Origin: Hydrogenophaga intermedia | GTDB taxonomy: Bacteria; Pseudomonadota; Gammaproteobacteria; Burkholderiales; Burkholderiaceae_C | Assembly (NCBI GenBank): GCA_945869245.1 | Contig: CAMBOY010000011.1 | Location: 1-21,958 of the forward strand | Direction: 5' to 3' | Length of the DNA stretch: 21,958 nt | Shown here: positions 7,459 to 15,261 of the stretch, one piece after another | Layout: each line of letters opens with the position of its first letter | Numbering within the stretch: the first letter of the stretch is position 1 | The notes under the pieces: generated by a model | The model's input: only the letters and a program-made list of their open reading frames with translations | The model's database searches: none | What the model was told of the DNA's origin: nothing | Position numbers and translations under genes: made by a program

Positions 7459-9036
7459 TCAGGCCAACGGTGGCGCGCTGGCGCCCACCTCGCCACGGCG
7501 AATCGCGTGTGCGCGCTCAGTCACCGCTTGTGTTTGTTCGGCGCTCAGCCGGGCCACGTTTTTCACCTGCAGTGCCATGCGCGCGTTGCCCGCCAGCAGG
7601 CCCTCGTGGCGCATCAAAAAGTCCCAGTACAGCGTGGTGTACGGGCAGGCGCGCTCGCCGTCGCGCAGCGCGGGGTCGTAGCGGCAGCTGGTGCAAGGCC
7701 CGCCCATGCGCTGGATGTATTTGCCGGTCGCCACATAGGGCTTGCTGGCCATCAGGCCGCCGTCGCCGTATTGGCTCATGCCCAGGGTGTTGGGCAGTTC
7801 CACCCATTCCACTGCGTCCACATACACCGACAGATACCAGCGGTGCACCTGCTGTGGTCGCACGCCCAAGAGCAGGGCGTACAGACCGGTGACCATCAGG
7901 CGTTGAATGTGGTGGGCGTAGCCGTGTTCCAGGGTTTGGGTGATGGCGTCGCGCAGGCAGGCCATGTCGGTCTGACCGGTCCAGAACCAGGCCGGCAGTT
8001 CTTGCTGAGCGTCCAGCGCGTTGCGCTGCAGATAGTTCGGCATTTGGGTCCAGTAGATGCCGCGCACGTATTCGCGCCAGCCCAAGACCTGGCGAATAAA
8101 GCCCTCGGCGCTGGCCAGCGGGACCTGTCCCGCGCGGTAAGCGGACTCGACCGCCTGCACCACTTCGCGGGCGCCCAGCAGCTTGAGGTTCATGGCCGCC
8201 GACAGCTGCGAGTGGTAGAGCCAGGGCTCGCCCGGCCACAGCGCGTCCTCATAGCGGCCAAACAGGGGCAGCCGTTGTTCGACAAAGCGCTGCAAGGCCT
8301 GCAGCGCCTGTTCGCGTGTCACAGGCCAAGCGAAGCTGTCGAGCGTGCCCGGGTGCTGCGCGAAGCGGGTCTGGACCAGGGCCAGCACCTCGCGGGTGGT
8401 GGCGTCGGGCTCGAACATGGCGCGCGGCGGCAGCGCACCGGGGCCTTGGGGGCCAAAGGACGCGCGGTTGTCGGCGTCGAAGTTCCACTGGCCACCCGCT
8501 GGCTGGTTGCCGTCCATCAAGATGTGGTGGCGTTGGCGCAGTTCGCGGTAGAAATACTCCAGCCGCAGCGATTTGCGGCCTTTGGCGTGGGCCGCAAATT
8601 CGCGCACGGTGGTGAAAAAGTGGCGGTCGTCGCGGATCTCCAGCATCAGGCCGGCTGTCTCCACCACCGCCCGAATGTCTTGCAGCACGCGCCAGTCGCC
8701 TGGTGCGGTCATCACCACCCGCTGGGGTGCCAGGCGGGCCAGATCGGCTTGCAGCTTGGCGCCCAGGCTGGGGAGTTCGGCCACGGCGCCGCTGTCGTCG
8801 AGCCGGTGGTAGTGCAGGGGGCGGCCGGCTGTGCGCAGAGCCTGGGCAAAGTGGCGCATGGCGCTCAGAAACAGCGCGGTGCGCTGTTTGCTGGACCAGA
8901 CGTGGGTGGATTCTTCTGCCGCTTCGGCCATCCACACGGCGTCGTGGGTGGGGTCAAAACCATCAAAAGCCGATGCCTCTAGGTCGAGCTGGTCGCCCAG
9001 GACCAGAACCAGGTGTCTCAGGGGCTGTGTGGGCAT
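7459..9036 (-). CDS. Cryptochrome/photolyase of the iron-sulfur bacterial (FeS-BCP, (6-4) photolyase) type
   Basis: A 525-residue flavoprotein expected to repair UV (6-4) photoproducts in DNA with blue light, or to act as a light sensor. The N-terminus (LRHLVLVLGDQLD) is the antenna-domain start of the FeS-BCP/CryB/PhrB group. Cysteines at 360, 448, 451 and 464 have exactly the spacing (88, 3, 13) of the four 4Fe-4S ligands of Agrobacterium PhrB (350, 438, 441, 454). Nearby HHIQRLMVTG and GMSQYGDGG are hallmark FAD-domain and cluster-region motifs. The ATG at 9036 is chosen because the frame upstream of it (to 9243) is low-complexity, non-family sequence. The gene stands alone, divergent from purL, with 267 bases between the two starts. 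Confidence 0.95.
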   Translation of the reverse strand: MPTQPLRHLVLVLGDQLDLEASAFDGFDPTHDAVWMAEAAEESTHVWSSKQRTALFLSAMRHFAQALRTAGRPLHYHRLDDSGAVAELPSLGAKLQADLARLAPQRVVMTAPGDWRVLQDIRAVVETAGLMLEIRDDRHFFTTVREFAAHAKGRKSLRLEYFYRELRQRHHILMDGNQPAGGQWNFDADNRASFGPQGPGALPPRAMFEPDATTREVLALVQTRFAQHPGTLDSFAWPVTREQALQALQRFVEQRLPLFGRYEDALWPGEPWLYHSQLSAAMNLKLLGAREVVQAVESAYRAGQVPLASAEGFIRQVLGWREYVRGIYWTQMPNYLQRNALDAQQELPAWFWTGQTDMACLRDAITQTLEHGYAHHIQRLMVTGLYALLLGVRPQQVHRWYLSVYVDAVEWVELPNTLGMSQYGDGGLMASKPYVATGKYIQRMGGPCTSCRYDPALRDGERACPYTTLYWDFLMRHEGLLAGNARMALQVKNVARLSAEQTQAVTERAHAIRRGEVGASAPPLA

Positions 9037-9188
9037 GGTGTGCTGGGGTGGGGCGGGTGTTGGGCGTGTCGTGCAGGGCGTGAGAATGGGGTACGCCACT
9101 GGGGCGTGGCAAGGCGAGCCTGACGCGCACCCATGGTACGCGGCCCGTTGATGGGGCTCGGGCCCGTTCGGTAAAACCCCGCAGCGCC

Positions 9189-9218
9189 TTCGGGCAAGGC
9201 GGCGGCGCCCGGTAAAAT
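9189..9218 (+). promoter_or_regulatory. Probable sigma-70 promoter of purL
   Basis: TAAAAT (9213-9218) is a good -10 hexamer in an otherwise GC-rich region, 18 bases after a weak -35-like TTCGGG (9189-9194). The predicted leader to the purL start is about 75 bases, very C/G-rich (CCCCCC at 9235-9240, GGGGG near 9257) and may fold. A CGGTAAAA sequence also occurs near 9169, forming an imperfect direct repeat with the promoter. No PurR-type operator was recognised. The rest of the 9037-9303 gap shows no gene. Confidence 0.45.
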
Positions 9219-9303
9219 CGCGGGTTTTCACCCATCCCCCCACGCCGGGAGGGCCACGGGGGCCAGCCCAGGCGGGGGCGAGTCAACGCACCCAGGCCCC
9301 ACT

Positions 9304-12300
9304 GTGTCCCTGCATCTGCGCTTCTTCGAGGGCGGCAACGCCCTCAGCGATTTCAAATCCCAAGCCCTGTTGCCGCGCCTGCAGGCCGTCAGCGACAAGA
9401 TCGTCGCGGTGACCGCCCGCTTTGTGCATCTGGCCTCGTTCGACGCCGAGCCCGATGCGGGCACCCTGGAGCGCTTGGCACACCTGCTGACCTATGGCGA
9501 CCCGGTGGCGCCCGCGCACGCGGCGGCCGAAAAAGCCGGTGCGCCGCTGCTGTGTGTGATGCCCCGACTGGGCACCGTGTCGCCCTGGGCTTCCAAGGCC
9601 AGCGACATTGCGCGCAACTGCGGCCTGCCGCTGCACCGGGTGGAGCGGCTGGTGGAGTTCCGCCTGGGCCTCAAGTCGGGCCTGCTGGGTCAGGCGAGTT
9701 TGAGCGCGGCGCAACTGCAAGCCGCTGCCGCCGTCTTGCACGACCGCATGACCGAGTCGGTGAGCGTGGACCGCGCGCAGGCGCAAGCCCTGTTCACCGA
9801 ACTCACGCCCGCTCCGATGGAGCGGGTCGATGTGCTCGGTGGCGGCCGCGCGGCCTTGGAGCGCGCCAACCGCGACTGGGGCTTGGCGCTGGCCGACGAC
9901 GAGATCGACTATTTGGTCCATGCCTTCACCGGTTTGGGCCGCAACCCCACCGATGTGGAGCTGATGATGTTTGCGCAGGCCAACAGCGAACACTGCCGGC
10001 ACAAGATTTTTAATGCGCAATTCACCATCGACGGTGTGGCGCAGGACAAGAGCCTGTTTGGCATGATCCGCCACACCCACCAGACCAGCCCGCAGCACAC
10101 GGTGGTGGCGTATTCGGACAACGCGTCCATCATGCAAGGCCACACGCTGGAGCGTTTTGTGGCACGTCTGGACCGCACCGACGCCGCACCGGCCTATGTG
10201 GCCGAGACCGCGCAGCACCACATATTGATGAAGGTGGAAACCCACAACCACCCCACCGCCATTTCGCCGTACCCGGGCGCATCCACCGGCGCAGGTGGCG
10301 AGATCCGCGACGAGGGCGCTACGGGCCGCGGCTCCAAGCCCAAAGCGGGCCTGACCGGTTTTACCGTGTCCAAACTCTGGGGTGGTTTGAGCGACCAGCC
10401 CGGCGGCAAGCCCGATCACATGGCCAGCCCGCTGCAGATCATGACCGAAGGTCCGCTGGGTGGCGCGGCCTTCAACAACGAATTTGGCCGGCCCACTTTG
10501 CTGGGTTATTTCCGCGAGTACGAGGCCGAAGTGGGCGGTGTGCAACGCGGCTACCACAAGCCCATCATGATCGCGGGTGGTCTGGGGCAGATCGACGCGT
10601 GCCTCACGAAGAAGATCGACTTTCCCGCCGGCACCTTGCTGATTCAGTTGGGCGGCCCGGGCATGAAGATTGGCATGGGCGGCAGCGCCGCCAGCTCCAT
10701 GGCCAGCGGCACCAACGCCGCCGAGCTGGACTTTGACTCGGTGCAGCGCGGCAACCCCGAGATCGAGCGCCGTGCGCAAGAGGTGATCAACCACTGCTGG
10801 GCGCTGGGCGATCACAACCCGATTTTGTTCATTCACGATGTGGGCGCGGGTGGTTTGTCCAACGCTTTCCCCGAGCTGGTGAACGACGCCGGGCGCGGTG
10901 CCCGCTTTGACCTGCGCGCCGTGCCGCTGGAAGAAAGCGGCTTGGCGCCCAAGGAAATCTGGTGCAACGAAAGCCAGGAGCGTTATGTGTTGGCGATTGC
11001 GCCCGAGTCGCTGGATCAGTTCCGTGCATTCTGTGAGCGCGAGCGCTGCCCGTTTGCGGTGGTGGGCGTGGCCACTGAAGAGCGCCAGCTTTTCCTGGGT
11101 GAGGAAGACGCCGTGCGCCGCGCCGGGCCGCCCCAAGCCAGCACAGCCCCCTCGGGGGGCAGCGAACCACGCGAAGCGGGGAGCGTGGAGGCACCAGTCA
11201 ACATGCCGATGGACGTGCTGCTGGGCAAACCGCCCAAGATGCACCGCGATGTGACTACCGTGCAGCGCGCCTTCCAGCCGATGGACCTGACCGGCGTGGA
11301 TGTGCAAAAGGCCGTGATTGATGTGCTGAGCCACCCCACGGTGGCGTCCAAGCGCTTTCTGGTGACGATTGGCGACCGCAGCGTGGGTGGCCTGACGCAC
11401 CGCGACCAGATGGTGGGCCCTTGGCAAGTGCCGGTGGCCGATGTGGCGGTGACGCTGGCCGACTACGCCAGTCTGCAAGGCGAGGCCATGAGCATGGGCG
11501 AGCGCACGCCGCTGGCGGCCATCAACGCTGCGGCTTCGGGCCGCATGGCGGTGGCCGAGAGCATCACCAACTTGCTGGCCGCGCCCATCGAGTTGCCGCG
11601 TGTCAAGCTGTCGGCCAACTGGATGGCGGCCTGTGGCGAGCCCGGCGAAGACGCCGCGCTGTACGAGACGGTGAAAGCGGTGGGCATGGAACTGTGTCCA
11701 GCGCTCAACGTGAGCATTCCGGTGGGCAAAGACAGCTTGTCGATGCGCACCCAATGGCAGGCCGGCGGCGAAAAGCACAAAGTGACGTCACCCGTGAGTT
11801 TGATCGTGACCGCCTTTGCCACGCTGGCCGATGTGCGGGGCACGCTCACGCCGCAACTTGACCGCACCCTTGAGGACACCACACTGGTGCTGGTGGACTT
11901 GGGCCGTGGCCGCAACCGCATGGGCGGCAGTGTGCTGGGCCTGACCCTGGGGCAAAGCGGCAACGAGGTGCCCGACCTGGAAGATGCGCAAGATCTGGTG
12001 CGCTTGGTGGACGCGATCAACGTCTTGCGCCGCGACGGCAAAATTTTGGCCTACCACGACCGCAGCGACGGCGGTCTGCTGGCGGCGGTGGCTGAAATGG
12101 CGTTTGCCGGCCAGGTGGGTGTGGCGCTGAACATCGATATGCTGGTCACAGAAGGTGACGGCATCAGCGACAGCCGCATGGACACGGGCGACGCCAAGAA
12201 CTGGGCGCAGCAGGTGAGTGCGCGCCGCGAAGAACTCACCGTCAAGGCGCTGTTCAGCGAAGAGCTGGGTGTGGTGCTGCAAGTGCGCACCGATCAGCGC

Positions 12301-13401
12301 AACGATGTGATGCAGACGCTGCGCGAGTTTGGCCTGTCCAAACACAGCCACTTCATTGGCAAGACCCGCCCTGATTCGTCCGTCATGGATGTGGGCAAAG
12401 GCCAGCTGCAAATTTGGCGCGACACCAAGGCCATTTTCAGTGCCAGTTTGTTTGATTTGCACCAGGTGTGGGACAGCGTGAGCTGGAAAATCACCCAGCA
12501 ACGCGACAACCCGGCTTGCGCCGACAGCGAACACGCGGCAGCCGGCGCACCGAACAACCCAGGCATGCATGTGGCGCTGAGCTTCGACCCGGCTGACAAC
12601 GTGGCCGCGCCGTTCTTGAACCTGAGCAAACCGAAGGTGGCCATCCTGCGCGAGCAGGGCGTGAACTCGCATGTGGAAATGGCCTACGCCTTCACCCAAG
12701 CCGGCTTTGAAGCGTTTGATGTGCACATGACCGACCTGCAAAGCGGCCGGGCCCAGCTGGCCGACTTCAAGGGCGTGGTGGCCTGCGGTGGATTTAGCTA
12801 CGGCGACACACTGGGCGCAGGCATTGGCTGGGCGCGCTCCATCACCTTTAATTCGGTGCTGGCCGAGCAGTTCCAGGCCTTTTTTGGCCGGGCCGACACT
12901 TTTGGCTTGGGCGTGTGCAATGGCTGCCAGATGTTTGCCGAGCTGGCCGACATCATTCCCGGCGCACAAGACTGGCCTCGTTTCACCACCAACCAGAGCG
13001 AACGTTTTGAGGCGCGCCTGAGCATGGTCGAAGTGCTGGAGTCGCCCAGCCTGTTCTTGCAAGGCATGGCCGGCAGCCGCTTGCCGATTGCGGTGGCGCA
13101 CGGCGAGGGTTATGCCAACTTCAAATACCGGGGCCATGCCGACAAGGCCATTGGCGCCATGCGTTTTGTCGACAATACCGGTGCGGCCACCGAGCAATAC
13201 CCGTTCAACCCCAACGGCAGCGCCGGTGGCTTGACGGCGGTGACCACGGCCGACGGCCGTTTCACCGCCATGATGCCGCACCCCGAGCGGGTGTTCCGCA
13301 ACGCGCAGATGAGTTGGACCGACTTGGCCGCCACCGGCGGCATCGAAGCCTTGAGCCCCTGGATGCGCTTGTGGTGCAACGCCCGCCAATGGGTGGGTTG
13401 A
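9304..13401 (+). CDS. purL: Phosphoribosylformylglycinamidine synthase (FGAM synthase), large type
   Basis: A 1365-residue single-chain enzyme of purine synthesis: FGAR + glutamine + ATP to FGAM + glutamate. It begins with the PurS-like domain (SLHLRFFEGGNALSDF), then two AIRS/PurM-like halves (NSEHCRHKIFNAQF, KVETHNHPTAISPYPGAS, MGERTPLAAINAAASGRMA). It ends with a class I glutaminase whose nucleophile is C1205 in GVCNGCQ and whose His/Glu are H1326 and E1328 in PHPER. The start is a GTG without a clear ribosome site; no in-frame ATG exists nearby and the family N-terminus begins here. It is about 70 residues longer than E. coli PurL, and part of the excess is a roughly 27-residue insertion (605-631) encoded by a palindromic repeat. 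The stop overlaps the next gene by one base. Confidence 0.98.
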   Translation: MSLHLRFFEGGNALSDFKSQALLPRLQAVSDKIVAVTARFVHLASFDAEPDAGTLERLAHLLTYGDPVAPAHAAAEKAGAPLLCVMPRLGTVSPWASKASDIARNCGLPLHRVERLVEFRLGLKSGLLGQASLSAAQLQAAAAVLHDRMTESVSVDRAQAQALFTELTPAPMERVDVLGGGRAALERANRDWGLALADDEIDYLVHAFTGLGRNPTDVELMMFAQANSEHCRHKIFNAQFTIDGVAQDKSLFGMIRHTHQTSPQHTVVAYSDNASIMQGHTLERFVARLDRTDAAPAYVAETAQHHILMKVETHNHPTAISPYPGASTGAGGEIRDEGATGRGSKPKAGLTGFTVSKLWGGLSDQPGGKPDHMASPLQIMTEGPLGGAAFNNEFGRPTLLGYFREYEAEVGGVQRGYHKPIMIAGGLGQIDACLTKKIDFPAGTLLIQLGGPGMKIGMGGSAASSMASGTNAAELDFDSVQRGNPEIERRAQEVINHCWALGDHNPILFIHDVGAGGLSNAFPELVNDAGRGARFDLRAVPLEESGLAPKEIWCNESQERYVLAIAPESLDQFRAFCERERCPFAVVGVATEERQLFLGEEDAVRRAGPPQASTAPSGGSEPREAGSVEAPVNMPMDVLLGKPPKMHRDVTTVQRAFQPMDLTGVDVQKAVIDVLSHPTVASKRFLVTIGDRSVGGLTHRDQMVGPWQVPVADVAVTLADYASLQGEAMSMGERTPLAAINAAASGRMAVAESITNLLAAPIELPRVKLSANWMAACGEPGEDAALYETVKAVGMELCPALNVSIPVGKDSLSMRTQWQAGGEKHKVTSPVSLIVTAFATLADVRGTLTPQLDRTLEDTTLVLVDLGRGRNRMGGSVLGLTLGQSGNEVPDLEDAQDLVRLVDAINVLRRDGKILAYHDRSDGGLLAAVAEMAFAGQVGVALNIDMLVTEGDGISDSRMDTGDAKNWAQQVSARREELTVKALFSEELGVVLQVRTDQRNDVMQTLREFGLSKHSHFIGKTRPDSSVMDVGKGQLQIWRDTKAIFSASLFDLHQVWDSVSWKITQQRDNPACADSEHAAAGAPNNPGMHVALSFDPADNVAAPFLNLSKPKVAILREQGVNSHVEMAYAFTQAGFEAFDVHMTDLQSGRAQLADFKGVVACGGFSYGDTLGAGIGWARSITFNSVLAEQFQAFFGRADTFGLGVCNGCQMFAELADIIPGAQDWPRFTTNQSERFEARLSMVEVLESPSLFLQGMAGSRLPIAVAHGEGYANFKYRGHADKAIGAMRFVDNTGAATEQYPFNPNGSAGGLTAVTTADGRFTAMMPHPERVFRNAQMSWTDLAATGGIEALSPWMRLWCNARQWVG
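11121..11193. repeat. Palindromic interspersed repeat inserted in frame in purL
   Basis: About 73 bases with two hairpins. GCCCCC around 11146-11151 pairs with GGGGGC near 11155-11160; CCACGC (11167-11172) pairs with GCGTGG (11183-11188). The pattern (GGGCCGCCCCAAG, CCCCCTCGGGGGGCAGCG, then GCGAAGCGGGGAGCGTGG) is one I recognise from many intergenic regions in Comamonadaceae. Here it is translated as a Gly/Ser/Pro/Ala/Glu-rich stretch (residues about 605-631) in a loop where E. coli PurL has only about eight residues between ATEE.HLSL and PIDLPLDVLLGK. Boundaries are approximate and no second copy was seen in this window. Confidence 0.7.
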
Positions 13402-14219
13402 TGACAGCCCGATTGTTCGCATTGCCCACCGACACCATCGGCGCCTACGCCCGCGATGGCGCGGTGGTGTTGCGTGGCGTCTTCAGCGCCGACGAACTGG
13501 CCACGCTCGCCCGCGGCATCGAACGCAACTTGGCCGAACCCAGCCCCTTGGCGTTGGTGGCCAGCGAACCCGACGATCCGGGCCGGTTTGTTGAGGACTT
13601 CTGCACCTGGCAGCACAACCCCGACTACGAGCGCATCCTGCGTCACTCGGCGCTGCCGCACCTTGCCGCGCAGCTGATGAAGAGCGAGCGGGTGCGCCTG
13701 TACCACGACCACATGTTGACCAAAGAGGCGGGCACACGGCAGCCCACCCCTTGGCACCAAGACCAGCCCTATTACAACGTCAGCGGTGCACAAAACGTGA
13801 GCTTCTGGATACCGGTGGACTCAGTGCCGCAGGCCAGCACCTTGCGCTTTGTGGCCGGCTCGCACAGCGGCACTTGGTACATGCCGCGCACCTTTCGCGA
13901 CCAGCAGGCCAAATGGTTTCCCGAAGGCACGCTGGCCGAACTGCCGCACATCGACGCTGAACCCGAGCGCTACCGCCAGCTGGCTTGGGCGCTGGAGCCG
14001 GGTGACTGCGTGGCGTTTCATATGCTCAGCCTGCACGCCAGCAGCGGCACCGGGCCGGGGCTGCGCCGGCGGGTGTTTTCGGCGCGCTATGTGGGCGACG
14101 ACGCGCGCCATGCGCCGCGCTCCTGGCGCACATCGCCGCCGTTCGCTGGCTTGCAAGAGCGCCTGCCCGCCGGCGCAGAGCTGGACGACCCGCTGTTTCC
14201 CACCGTCTGGCCGGGCTGA
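13401..14219 (+). CDS. Phytanoyl-CoA dioxygenase (PhyH) family protein
   Basis: A 272-residue protein with the fold signature of Fe(II)/2-oxoglutarate oxygenases of the PhyH family. The N-terminus (RDGAVVLRGVFSADEL) is typical. The metal site is H119 and D121 in PWHQDQPYY plus a distal histidine, probably H212 in HMLSLHASSG, and R224 or R229 in LRRRVFSARY would bind 2-oxoglutarate. SFWIPVDSVPQASTLRFVAGSH is the usual core strand pair. The substrate is unknown; members hydroxylate small metabolites, lipids or amino acids. The ATG at 13401 shares its A with the purL TGA, so translation is probably coupled. An in-frame start at 13314 lies within purL and is unlikely. Confidence 0.9.
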   Translation: MTARLFALPTDTIGAYARDGAVVLRGVFSADELATLARGIERNLAEPSPLALVASEPDDPGRFVEDFCTWQHNPDYERILRHSALPHLAAQLMKSERVRLYHDHMLTKEAGTRQPTPWHQDQPYYNVSGAQNVSFWIPVDSVPQASTLRFVAGSHSGTWYMPRTFRDQQAKWFPEGTLAELPHIDAEPERYRQLAWALEPGDCVAFHMLSLHASSGTGPGLRRRVFSARYVGDDARHAPRSWRTSPPFAGLQERLPAGAELDDPLFPTVWPG

Positions 14220-14228
14220 CACTCGCGC

Positions 14229-14270
14229 AAAGGAGGCGTCATGCGCGCCTGCTACAGTGCGAACTTTTAA
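14229..14270 (+). other. Possible 9-codon micro-ORF with a perfect Shine-Dalgarno sequence
   Basis: AAAGGAGG (14229-14236) is a full Shine-Dalgarno sequence placed four bases before an ATG at 14241. That ATG opens a frame of nine codons (MRACYSANF) ending with TAA at 14268-14270, 16 bases before the DUF808 start. AGGCG (14234-14238) can pair with CGCCT (14246-14250) and hide the ribosome site. It could be a leader peptide, the old start of a decayed gene, or chance. If the nearby -10 element is the true promoter, the DUF808 transcript would not contain it. Confidence 0.25.
14250..14258 (+). promoter_or_regulatory. Extended -10 promoter candidate for the DUF808 gene
   Basis: TGCTACAGT fits the extended -10 form TGnTAnnnT, with TACAGT at 14253-14258, and would start RNA near 14265, about 22 bases before the ATG. 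No -35 hexamer is visible. The following leader is strikingly AT-rich for this genome and has no ribosome site. Confidence 0.45.
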
Positions 14271-14286
14271 TACTTTTGATATATAC

Positions 14287-15249
14287 ATGGCTTCTAGTCT
14301 GCTCGTCCTGCTCGACGACATCGCCACCTTGCTCGACGACGTGGCGACCATGACCAAAGTGGCCGCGCGCCAGAGCGTGGCCGCAGCCGACGATGTGACG
14401 GCCATGACCCAAATGGCGGCCAAAAAAACCGCCGGTGTGCTGGGCGATGACTTGGCGCTCAACGCCCAGCAGGTCACTGGTGTGAACGCCGATCGCGAAC
14501 TACCAGTGGTGTGGGCGGTGTGCAAAGGCTCCCTGCTCAACAAGGCGATCCTGGTGCCGGCGGCGTTGCTGATCAGCGCCTTTGTTCCCTGGCTGATCAC
14601 GCCGCTGCTCATGGCGGGTGGCTTGTTTCTGTGTTTTGAAGGTGCCGAAAAGCTGCTGCACGCGTGGCTGCGCAGCCGCGCTCAGGACGATGCCCACCAC
14701 AGCGAATTGGTGGAAGCGGTGCAAAGCCCCCAAGTGGACATGGTGGCTTTTGAAAAAGACAAGATCCAAGGCGCGGTGCGCACCGACTTCATTTTGTCGG
14801 CCGAGATCATTGTCATCACCCTGGGGGCGGTCGCCACCGCCCCGTTCGCCCAGCGGGTGGCGGTGCTGGTCGGCATCTCTGTGCTGATGACCGTGGGGGT
14901 GTACGGACTGGTGGCGGGTATCGTCAAACTCGACGACGCCGGACTGGCGCTCAGCCGCCGCGCGTCGGCCACCGCTCAGGCGCTGGGCCGTGGTCTGCTG
15001 TTGTTGGCGCCCAAGCTGATGAAGGCTTTGTCGGTGCTGGGTACGGCCGCCATGTTCCTGGTGGGCGGCGGCATCTTGCTGCACGGCGTGCCAGCGCTGG
15101 GCCACGCGGTGGAGCACGCCACCGCGGCCTGGGACACCCTCGGCGCCTTGGCCAACAATCTGGTGGGTGGCGTGGTGGGTGTGATGGCCGGTGCGGTGGT
15201 GGTGGGTGTGGTCCACCTGGTGCAGCGCTTTCGCGAACCCGCCCACTGA
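14287..15249 (+). CDS. DUF808 family (YedI-like) inner-membrane protein
   Basis: A 320-residue membrane protein of the DUF808/YedI family. The N-terminus is diagnostic: ASSLLVLLDDIATLLDDVA, then KVAARQSVAAADDVTAM and KKTAGVLGDDLALNAQQV. Membrane stretches follow at about 86-117, 170-190, 195-220, 250-280 and 290-312, with a basic/acidic loop (KLLHAWLRSRAQDD) between the first two. The start at 14287 is the only ATG ahead of this N-terminus; the frame is open further upstream only because it shadows the PhyH gene. There is no Shine-Dalgarno sequence, and a TATATAC stretch abuts the ATG. The molecular function is unknown to me. It runs convergent with the flavin reductase gene, 12 bases apart. 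Confidence 0.93.
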   Translation: MASSLLVLLDDIATLLDDVATMTKVAARQSVAAADDVTAMTQMAAKKTAGVLGDDLALNAQQVTGVNADRELPVVWAVCKGSLLNKAILVPAALLISAFVPWLITPLLMAGGLFLCFEGAEKLLHAWLRSRAQDDAHHSELVEAVQSPQVDMVAFEKDKIQGAVRTDFILSAEIIVITLGAVATAPFAQRVAVLVGISVLMTVGVYGLVAGIVKLDDAGLALSRRASATAQALGRGLLLLAPKLMKALSVLGTAAMFLVGGGILLHGVPALGHAVEHATAAWDTLGALANNLVGGVVGVMAGAVVVGVVHLVQRFREPAH

Positions 15250-15261
15250 CGCACACGGCGC

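Noticed and set aside
7351..8982. 543-codon plus-strand open frame opposite the photolyase gene
   Set aside because: Same shadow pattern; the minus-strand product has exact FeS-photolyase motifs.
9283..11778. 831-codon open frame antisense to purL
   Set aside because: It is a mirror of GC-rich codons in purL: a His/Arg/Gly-rich composition with no recognisable domain, fully overlapped by a certain gene.
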